Below are positions 1 to 4,353 of a DNA stretch of 5,098 nucleotides, piece by piece (position 1 is the stretch's first letter; each line of letters begins with the position of its first letter). Under the pieces are notes generated by a model, which saw nothing but the letters and a program-made list of their open reading frames with translations, did no database searches and had not been told where the DNA came from. The stretch spans positions 1 to 5,098 of the forward strand of contig JAJTIB010000150.1 in NCBI GenBank assembly GCA_021300075.1, written 5' to 3'. The stretch is from Rickettsiales bacterium (GTDB lineage: Bacteria > Pseudomonadota > Alphaproteobacteria > Rickettsiales > UBA3002). The position numbers were made by a program, and so were the translations under genes.

Positions 1-2
1 CA

Positions 3-105
3 GAATCCGTTCTTTACGGATTCGAGGGGGTGGGCGCGATGCGACGTATGATACCCACCCCCCGGAATCTGCTGACGCAGATTCGCCCCCCGCCAGCGGG
101 GGGGC
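3..105. repeat. Array of back-to-back hairpins with GANTC stems
   Basis: Four inverted repeats follow each other. They are GAATCCGT/ACGGATTC (3-10 with 16-23), GGGGGTGGG/CCCACCCCC (26-34 with 54-62), GAATCTGC/GCAGATTC (65-72 with 77-84), and a G/C-only stem CCCCCCGC/GCGGGGGG (86-93 with 96-103). The first and third hairpins share the same outer GAATC...GATTC, so they look like two copies of one hairpin module on either side of a G-tract/C-tract stem. All four GAATC/GATTC words match GANTC, the CcrM site of Alphaproteobacteria. The only long open frame here (30-329) is built entirely from these repeats and is not a convincing gene. Confidence 0.65.
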
Positions 106-112
106 AAGTCAG

Positions 113-294
113 CCCTCACCCGTCGCCCTGCCACATGAATGTGGCATTTCGCCGACCTCTTCCGAGGGGAGAGGTGATAGTCAGGAGACATGCTTACATT
201 TCGCCCGTATCTTTCCCTCGCCCCCGCGTAGCAGGGGGGAGAGGGTTGCGAAGCCTTAGCGAGCATCGCGAGCTTAGGCGGCGCTGGGTGAGGG
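113..294. repeat. MITE-like element with CCCTCACCC/GGGTGAGGG ends
   Basis: A 182-bp unit is bounded by a perfect 9-bp inverted repeat (CCCTCACCC at 113-121, GGGTGAGGG at 286-294). After a 2-nt mismatch it continues inward as CGCC/GGCG (124-127 with 280-283). Inside are further hairpins: GCCACAT/ATGTGGC (130-136 with 139-145), ACCTCT/AGAGGT (155-160 with 170-175), an imperfect CCCTC-CCCCC/GGGGG-GAGGG stem (215-245), and GCCTTAGC/GCTTAGGC (253-260 with 272-279, one mismatch). It encodes no recognisable protein. The architecture is that of a non-autonomous intergenic repeat family. The exact borders, and whether it is one element or two fused ones, cannot be settled from a single copy. Confidence 0.5.
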
Positions 295-348
295 GGATAT
301 CCATGCGCTCATTGGCACGCCTGACCTAAGCGCCCGCATTCTTCCCCC

Positions 349-455
349 AAAAACCCCGTTTTTACGCGCGTGGATACCTGTTCGCTCGCAGCCCCCGCCA
401 ATCAGGGCGGGGAGGGGCTAAAACGGCGCTTTATTCTTGGGAGGCTATCCGCGGT
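349..455 (+). repeat. Dispersed imperfect repeat, copy A
   Basis: This stretch aligns in direct orientation with 1790-1900 over about 105 bp with small gaps. The best-matching core runs from CCCCGCCAATCAG (393-405) through the GGAGGGGCT block (411-419) to GCTTTATTC (428-436). Weaker matches lie to the left (an AAAAACCC block, then GCGCGT and CTGTTCGC) and to the right (CTATCCGC at 445-452). The core forms a perfect hairpin, CCCCGCC/GGCGGGG (393-399 with 406-412), with a six-base loop. No coding function is visible. Confidence 0.65.
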
Positions 456-459
456 AAAG

Positions 460-575
460 GGCGAGGCAAAAAACAACGGCCGGTTGACGAATACACGCGT
501 CAACGGCCTATCAAACCCATCCTCCGTAAGTGGCGGGCTTGCCTCGCCTTGGCATGAAGACGGAGCAAGCTCCGT
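460..575. repeat. Nested inverted repeats between copy A and marR
   Basis: An outer perfect 10-bp pair, GGCGAGGCAA (460-469) and TTGCCTCGCC (539-548), encloses an inner hairpin. The inner stem is GTTGACG/CGTCAAC (483-489 with 498-504), extended by GGCC/GGCC (478-481 with 505-508) with one bulged G. A separate ACGGAGC/GCTCCGT hairpin (560-566 with 569-575) follows. No reading frame here resembles a known protein. The stretch lies downstream of the minus-strand marR gene and may be transcribed as its 3' region. Confidence 0.5.
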
Positions 576-586
576 GAGGGCGTAAC

Positions 587-610
587 GCAAAAATAATCCA
601 TTATTTTTGC
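587..610 (-). terminator. Candidate AT-rich terminator hairpin at the end of marR
   Basis: A perfect 11-bp inverted repeat (GCAAAAATAAT at 587-597, ATTATTTTTGC at 600-610) has only a CC centre. The marR stop codon (601-603 on the plus strand) lies inside it. In the minus-strand transcript it would form a weak A/U hairpin. It lacks the GC-rich stem of a classical intrinsic terminator, so terminator function is only a suggestion. Confidence 0.3.
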
Positions 611-1077
611 AAATGATTATACTCGGAATTCTTTTCCAAGATGCACCGGAGCAGTTCCGCGACATTCTGCGACCCTGAAGCCAGAACCATCGCATCAGAC
701 GCCTCGACGATCGGCAGGGCCTGCTCAAGAATCCTTGTCCCGCTTGCGTGAAGGCTTATGGCGTGGGATCTCGGGTCCTGGGGGTGCGGCCGCCGGCGAA
801 TGAAGCCTTTTTTTTCAAGGGTGCGCAGCACCTGAGAAACGGTCATGACATCAATACCTGTAAACTCCGATAATTGCTTTTGGTTTAACAGCGGGCTCTC
901 CCTCGTCAGCCAGCCTGCGCATGCCAGCAGCACAAACTGCATATGCGTTAGTTTTAGAGGCTTAAGTGCGCGGGTAATGCGGCGATGCCATAGGTGATAT
1001 ACTTGCCAAAGCAGAAAGCCCGCGCTATCGGTCGGTGTCTTTGCGTTACTCGCCCTATCCCAATCTATAGCCATCAT
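601..1077 (-). CDS. MarR-family winged-helix transcriptional regulator
   Basis: A 158-residue protein of normal MarR length. The N-terminal dimerisation helix region covers about residues 18-60 (SAGFLLWQVYHLW, then LTHMQFVLLACAGWL). The winged helix follows at about 64-110, with recognition helix DVMTVSQVLRTLEKKGFIRR (76-95) and a wing containing the typical D-x-R pair (D101, R103). A C-terminal helix closes the dimer. MarR proteins usually repress their own operon and release DNA on binding small, often phenolic or lipophilic, ligands. This one is the second gene of a two-gene operon, 20 bp behind the SRPBCC gene, and the palindromes at 1530-1564 are its likely operator. Two tandem ATGs exist (1077 and 1074). 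GGGAG ends 1 nt before the first and 4 nt before the second, so 1074 may be the true start. The ligand is unknown. Confidence 0.92.
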   Translation of the reverse strand: MMAIDWDRASNAKTPTDSAGFLLWQVYHLWHRRITRALKPLKLTHMQFVLLACAGWLTRESPLLNQKQLSEFTGIDVMTVSQVLRTLEKKGFIRRRPHPQDPRSHAISLHASGTRILEQALPIVEASDAMVLASGSQNVAELLRCILEKNSEYNHLQK

Positions 1078-1097
1078 TCTCCCGCCGTGGGATATAG

Positions 1098-1517
1098 TTA
1101 TAGCGCCTGTGTCGCGTGAGTAAGCCGATTCATGGCCTGCGGCAGGGATGATTTCATGCCCGGGCCGAGCAGCCTGCCAAAAAGAAATGCCAGCATGCCT
1201 GACATTTCGATGCGGTGCGTTACCTTGCAGCCTCCCCCCGGCATGGGCACGAGGTGATGTGCAAAACGCAGCCTTGTGAGGGGCAGGGAGGAAATGCTGG
1301 TGAAAGATACGCCCTGCGCAAGCTCGGCAATTGTAAACGCAACGCGCGGCCCGCTCCTGGGTTTTAGCACCCCTTTGGCACCGGCCTGAAACTCACCCTC
1401 CAGGCGCGCATATTCAATGTCCTGATCCCATTCGTTCCAGCTCGCCACATCCGCCCAGAGTTTCCAGATATTCGCCGGCGGTGCAGACGAAATCATCGTA
1501 TGTTCTGCGATCAACAT
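1098..1517 (-). CDS. SRPBCC-fold protein (polyketide cyclase/dehydrase-like)
   Basis: A 139-residue protein of the START/SRPBCC helix-grip family, with the usual length and pattern. There is an N-terminal strand, then the hallmark W-x-x-W-A-D-V-A-S-W-x-x-W-D-x-D helix (about residues 18-33) and the E-G-x-F-x-x-G-A segment (40-47). A central beta sheet follows, then a G-G-G-C-x-V-T-H-R-I-E strand (94-104). A long C-terminal helix starts at about residue 120. The family folds around a hydrophobic cavity and binds or modifies lipids, aromatic compounds or polyketides. It is probably cytosolic, as no signal peptide is seen. It is the first gene of the operon with marR. The start is well fixed by a near-perfect Shine-Dalgarno (TAAGGAGG on the minus strand, 1524-1531) 6 bases before ATG. 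It is likely repressed by the downstream MarR protein. The substrate cannot be inferred. Confidence 0.88.
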   Translation of the reverse strand: MLIAEHTMISSAPPANIWKLWADVASWNEWDQDIEYARLEGEFQAGAKGVLKPRSGPRVAFTIAELAQGVSFTSISSLPLTRLRFAHHLVPMPGGGCKVTHRIEMSGMLAFLFGRLLGPGMKSSLPQAMNRLTHATQAL

Positions 1518-1529
1518 ATCACCCCCTCC

Positions 1530-1564
1530 TTATTATGAGTGCACTTATAATAAGTGCACTTATT
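1530..1564. promoter_or_regulatory. Tandem palindromic operator, probably for the MarR protein
   Basis: Two palindromes share the core AGTGCACT. One is a 24-bp palindrome with a single mismatched pair centred at 1541/1542 (1530-1553). The other is a perfect 16-bp palindrome, AATAAGTGCACTTATT, centred at 1556/1557 (1549-1564). Their centres are 15 bp apart, and AGTGCACTTAT is directly repeated at 1538 and 1553. They cover the -10 box, most of the spacer and the predicted transcription start, so a bound MarR dimer would block RNA polymerase. Assignment to this MarR is by position and symmetry. Confidence 0.75.
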
Positions 1565-1575
1565 TAATGAGTCAA
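1547..1575 (-). promoter_or_regulatory. Sigma70-type promoter of the SRPBCC-marR operon
   Basis: On the minus strand TTGACT (1575-1570; 5 of 6 to the -35 consensus) is followed by a 17-bp spacer and TATTAT (1552-1547; 5 of 6 to the -10 consensus). Transcription would begin near 1540, giving a leader of about 20 nt that carries the ribosome binding site before the start codon at 1517. The -35 box overlaps a GAGTC (GANTC) site at 1569-1573. Confidence 0.75.
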
Positions 1576-1615
1576 GCGATGACACGGCGAATGCAAGAAA
1601 TTTTCGGAGGGAGGA

Positions 1616-1694
1616 AGGGGACATGATAGAATAGCGCGTAGGGCTAGTTCCAGACCATCTCCATTTCGCTCCGCGCCATTCTATCATGTCCCCT
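1616..1694. mobile_element. MITE-like 79-bp element with 17-bp terminal inverted repeats
   Basis: The ends are perfect 17-bp inverted repeats: A followed by GGGGACATGATAGAAT at 1616-1632, and its exact complement at 1678-1694. After one mismatch the stem continues as GCGCG/CGCGC (1634-1638 with 1672-1676), leaving a loop of about 33 nt. There is room for no gene. Long perfect terminal repeats around a short core are typical of a miniature inverted-repeat transposable element mobilised in trans by a full insertion sequence. No clear target-site duplication is visible, so a structural hairpin with another role remains possible. It lies about 40 bp upstream of the operon promoter. Confidence 0.45.
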
Positions 1695-1715
1695 AAGTGG
1701 CGCGCCCTTGCTCGG

Positions 1716-1774
1716 CCCACCACCTCATCCGCTCCCCCCTTGAGGGGGAGCCAAATCGCCCCTTGGCGATTTGG
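1716..1774. repeat. Paired palindromes GCTCCCCC and CCAAATCGCC
   Basis: Two perfect hairpins abut: GCTCCCCC/GGGGGAGC (1731-1738 with 1744-1751) and CCAAATCGCC/GGCGATTTGG (1751-1760 with 1765-1774, CCTT loop). The reverse complement of 1716-1752 aligns closely with 4670-4703, inside the antitoxin gene. This marks it as one copy of a repeat family. No coding function is visible. Confidence 0.6.
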
Positions 1775-1789
1775 AGGGGCGAAATTTTC

Positions 1790-1900
1790 CAGAAAAACCC
1801 GATTTTAAGCGCGTAGATCCCTGTTCGCCACCCCATCCCCGCCAATCAGGGCGAGGAGGGGCTGAAACGGGGCTTTATTCCGATGATTCTATCCGCTAGG
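1790..1900 (+). repeat. Dispersed imperfect repeat, copy B
   Basis: The direct-orientation partner of 349-455. The core CCCCGCCAATCAG (1837-1849) and GCTTTATTC (1872-1880) is shared, as are AAAAACCC, GCGCGT, CTGTTCGC and CTATCCGC in the same order. The core hairpin has one mismatch here (CCCCGCC with GGCGAGG). The copy ends 24 bp before the mrr start codon, so it probably supplies part of the mrr leader. No clear mrr promoter was found in or around it. Confidence 0.65.
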
Positions 1901-1924
1901 GATGGAGCGTAACGGGAGCGCCCT

Positions 1925-2833
1925 ATGGCCAAATTGAAATTGCAAGATGATCCGATGCCCACCCATCTCGATTTGATGCGCCCGACGCTCGAGGCGATCA
2001 AAGCGCTGGGCGGCTCCGGCTCGAATGAGGAAATTTACGACAAGCTGGTCGAGCGCGAGGGATTCTCGGAAGAGATGCAGAACATCATGCTGCCGAGTGG
2101 CACGCGGGCTAAACTATGGGATCGGGCGGCTTGGGCGCGAAGCTATTTGAAACTGGTGGGGGCACTCATCCAAGAAGGTCGGGGCACGTGGTCGATTCCG
2201 CCGGGCGAAGAGATGACGGACGAGCAGATAACGCAGCGCGTCAAACAAATGCTTCGCAGAGGCTACGAAGAGCGCAAAAAAAAGAAGCGGGAAGATAAAC
2301 CGTCAATAGACTTGATCGCAAAGGGGCGGGAACCAGAGGATGCCAATCTCCCTGAGGAGGCCGATGATATGACGGCAGAGTGGCAGGAAAATCTGCTGGA
2401 ACTGCTGAGCAGTATCAAGCCGGATGCGTTTGAGCGCCTCTGCCAGCGCGTGTTGCGTGAATCCGGGTTTATCAAAGTGCAGGTCACCGGTAAAACCGGC
2501 GATGGCGGGATTGATGGTATTGGGGTGCTCAAAATCAATCTGCTTTCCTTCACCGTCTTCTTTCAGTGCAAACGCTATAAAGGCAGTGTGGGGGCGGGAG
2601 CAATTCGCGATTTCCGCGGCGCAATGATGGGGCGGGCGGATAAGGGGCTGATCATCACCACCGGCAGCTTCACCACCGATGCCCGCCGCGAGGCCACGCG
2701 CGATGGGGCAACGGCGATTGAGCTGGTGGATGGGGAGGAGCTGGCCAGACTCCTCAAACAGCATAAGCTTGGCGTGATCACCGAGATGGTCGAGCAGGTC
2801 ACCCTCCTCCCGGAATTTTTTCAGCAGTTATAA
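1925..2833 (+). CDS. mrr: Mrr-type restriction endonuclease (type IV-like)
   Basis: A 302-residue protein, the normal length for Mrr. The N-terminal winged-helix domain (Mrr_N, about residues 12-95: H-L-D-L-M-R-P-T-L-E-A-I, later L-K-L-V-G-A-L) binds DNA. A highly charged linker (about 113-150, with K118-K121) follows. The C-terminal catalytic domain (about 152-275) is of the PD-(D/E)xK superfamily. It shows A-F-E-R-L-C (E170), G-D-G-G-I-D-G (D197) and F-F-Q-C-K-R-Y (Q214, K216), so the active site looks intact. Family members cleave methylated DNA in the cytoplasm without a cognate methylase, and none is visible nearby. The start is supported by GGGAG at 1914-1918, 6 bases upstream. A second in-frame ATG at residue 11 lacks a good ribosome binding site. 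The gene stands alone, preceded by repeats. The exact methylation target is unknown. Confidence 0.9.
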   Translation: MAKLKLQDDPMPTHLDLMRPTLEAIKALGGSGSNEEIYDKLVEREGFSEEMQNIMLPSGTRAKLWDRAAWARSYLKLVGALIQEGRGTWSIPPGEEMTDEQITQRVKQMLRRGYEERKKKKREDKPSIDLIAKGREPEDANLPEEADDMTAEWQENLLELLSSIKPDAFERLCQRVLRESGFIKVQVTGKTGDGGIDGIGVLKINLLSFTVFFQCKRYKGSVGAGAIRDFRGAMMGRADKGLIITTGSFTTDARREATRDGATAIELVDGEELARLLKQHKLGVITEMVEQVTLLPEFFQQL

Positions 2834-3038
2834 GGGGCGGGTTAGGGTGAGCAGATATTACTAGCAATGGGTAGGTCGCGCTGTGAAAAACTGGCTCAGC
2901 CCTATGCTTTGACTTTATGATTGGTCTTGTTTTTATGACCGCTTGAGTTTATCTATGACGCATCTGCCACTTGAATTAATAAGTTTTTTTTGCTCAATCA
3001 ACTGAACTAGAATCAACCAACCTCAATCAGGAGATTTT
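2834..3038 (+). other. Intergenic region between mrr and the EF-hand gene
   Basis: No gene is seen in these 205 bp. A TTGACT at 2909-2914 is a possible -35 box, but the hexamer 17 bp downstream (TTTATG, 2932-2937) is a poor -10, so the promoter is unproven. A T8 run at 2984-2991 follows a very weak ACTT/AAGT stem, not enough to call a terminator. CTCAATCA occurs twice (2993-3000 and 3022-3029). The second copy runs into the AGGAG ribosome binding site (3029-3033) of the EF-hand gene. Confidence 0.35.
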
Positions 3039-3554
3039 ATGCGTTTATTGGCTCCCACCCGTAACCCCCGCCACAGGCTGGCGGTGCTTCTTCTCACCAC
3101 GGCGTTGGTCGCTTCGCCCGCAGCCTTTGCCCAGACGGCCCTACCCGTCGGTGTTCCGGCGGCAGCGCCAACAGGCGCACCAACTAAAGGCGGGCCGGGC
3201 ACGATGATGCAGGGAATGCCAAATCCCATGAATATGATGGTGAAAAAAGACAAGGACGGCAATATTCCCAAGGCCGAGTTTTTGGCGCCTGCTAAGGCAC
3301 GCTTCGACGCAATGGATACTAATAAAGATGGCTCGATTTCCAGAGCCGAGCTACTCGCACCTGCGGAGGAAAGCTTCGCTCGGCAGGATACTAATAAGGA
3401 CGGTAAAATCAGCCCCGAGGAGCAAAAAACCATGATGATGGGCATGCCAAAGGGTTATCCGATGATGCCGCCCGCTAATAAGCCACCTGCTACGGCGTCG
3501 TCGGCACCCAATTCGCAAGCCCCTGCCAAGCCGGCGGTGAAATCCGGTCAGTAG
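3039..3554 (+). CDS. Exported EF-hand calcium-binding protein with Met-rich flanks
   Basis: A 171-residue protein. A Sec signal peptide covers residues 1-31: arginines up to R13, a hydrophobic core from L14, and a likely cut after A-F-A (31/32). It should therefore act in the periplasm or outside the cell. Three EF-hand loops follow at exact 24-residue spacing. Loop 1 (69-80) is degenerate, with K at position 1. Loop 2 (93-104, DTNKDGSISRAE) and loop 3 (117-128, DTNKDGKISPEE) have the canonical D-x-N-x-D-G-x-I-x-x-x-E ligands. The loops are flanked by methionine-rich segments (55-67 and 131-143) that begin alike (TMMQGMP, TMMMGMP). The C-terminal 30 residues are Pro/Ala-rich and probably disordered. 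AGGAG 5 bases before ATG fixes the start. It is monocistronic as far as seen. Calcium binding is well supported; the physiological role is unknown. Confidence 0.88.
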   Translation: MRLLAPTRNPRHRLAVLLLTTALVASPAAFAQTALPVGVPAAAPTGAPTKGGPGTMMQGMPNPMNMMVKKDKDGNIPKAEFLAPAKARFDAMDTNKDGSISRAELLAPAEESFARQDTNKDGKISPEEQKTMMMGMPKGYPMMPPANKPPATASSAPNSQAPAKPAVKSGQ

Positions 3555-4059
3555 GGCGTTAGGGTAGGAGAAAGGGGCGGCGCAGGCACATAACGCGCTC
3601 CCCCGTTTTCCTCGCCTCTGTTCGTGCCTTTCTCGCTTACACATCACAGATCCTTTTAATCCTTAAGCCGGACCATCTCCACCACACGCTTGTATCGCGA
3701 GCCTCTTGGCTCATTTCTGCCTACCTTGGTTATCACCTGAAGCGGCATGAATTATCTGGTGGGGCGAGATGCGTGCATGAACGGGCAGATGATGCACTGT
3801 TCACTCATCGGCATGGGTGGGGGTGCTGGTAATGCCATTCAGCCTTAAATACCATCCCACGATACCCTGAGGGGGACATGAGGGGCAGCAAACCCCTCCT
3901 CACAGCACCCCGAATCATCAGAATAGTTTTACTCAGGCTGGCGATGCTTAGCACTCGCCATGGGGATTGGGCCAGTGGACGTGACACTCCTTATAAAACG
4001 GATTTTCTGGGGTTGGCAACCTGGGGTCTAAGAATAAAAGGGTTGTAGTGATGGTCGCA
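3555..4059. other. About 500 bp without a convincing gene
   Basis: Downstream of the EF-hand gene only short structures are seen. They are GAGCC/GGCTC (3699-3703 with 3708-3712), GAGGGG/CCCCTC (3880-3885 with 3893-3898), and a strong TGGCGATGC/GCA-TCGCCA hairpin (3939-3960, three-base loop, one bulged C). A minus-strand frame of 60 codons (3805-3987, GTG start) has AGGAG in front, but only 1 nt from the start codon, and its product resembles no family I recognise. The stretch could be a decayed gene or element, or carry a small structured RNA. Neither is demonstrable here. Confidence 0.4.
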
Positions 4060-4353
4060 AGCACACGCAATTTATTTTAACTATTTTTTTGACCTTCTTA
4101 AAGTTAAATAGCAGCTTAATATAAGATTTTTCTTAATATAGGGCCTGGCTATATATATACATCTAATATATCACAATGGGTCTGCAAAATTTAGTAACAA
4201 GATTAGTATATCTTGTCTATATATACTTTTTAATATTGAATTTATTATAATAAAGATACCAGTTCGACATATTTGGGGCAGCGTTATCCACATGTCTTGG
4301 CAAAAAAATAAGATGCTTGTTGCTATGATGACAGTTTTTGCTATCAAGATTTC
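4060..4353. other. AT-rich intergenic block upstream of the antitoxin operon
   Basis: Base composition drops sharply to mostly A/T, with tracts such as CTATATATATAC and TTATTATAATAAAG, while both flanks are GC-rich. No gene is supported; the minus-strand frame at 4171-4386 is a by-product of the AT richness. A perfect TATAAT lies at 4246-4251 without a clear -35 partner. A consensus DnaA box TTATCCACA is at 4284-4292. Small inverted repeats include ATATAG/CTATAT (4136-4141 with 4149-4154), which could be operator material for the ribbon-helix-helix protein. The promoter of the antitoxin operon most likely lies in this block. Confidence 0.4.

Noticed and set aside
30..329. Plus-strand open frame of 99 codons
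   Set aside because: It is composed entirely of palindromic repeats, has Arg/Pro/Ser-rich composition, lacks a ribosome binding site and resembles no protein family.
86..454. CRISPR array
   Set aside because: The repeats are palindromic and of unequal length, with no regular repeat-spacer pattern and no cas genes.
402..728. Minus-strand frame overlapping the end of marR
   Set aside because: It overlaps the well-supported MarR gene in another frame and runs into repeat DNA.
808..815. A8 run in marR (minus strand) as a frameshift site
   Set aside because: It encodes the conserved L-E-K-K-G-F turn after the recognition helix and is explained by AAA lysine codons.
1511..1723. Minus-strand frame upstream of the SRPBCC gene
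   Set aside because: It covers the MITE-like element, the promoter and the operator, and overlaps a start with a near-perfect ribosome binding site.
2303..2764. Minus-strand frame of 153 codons opposite mrr
   Set aside because: It is a shadow of the Mrr catalytic domain, whose motifs are clear on the plus strand.
3023..3445. Minus-strand frame of 140 codons opposite the EF-hand gene
   Set aside because: The plus strand has a signal peptide, EF-hand loops and a good ribosome binding site; the antisense frame has none.
4060..4353. Replication origin
   Set aside because: It has only one DnaA box, no iterons and no replication genes in the window.
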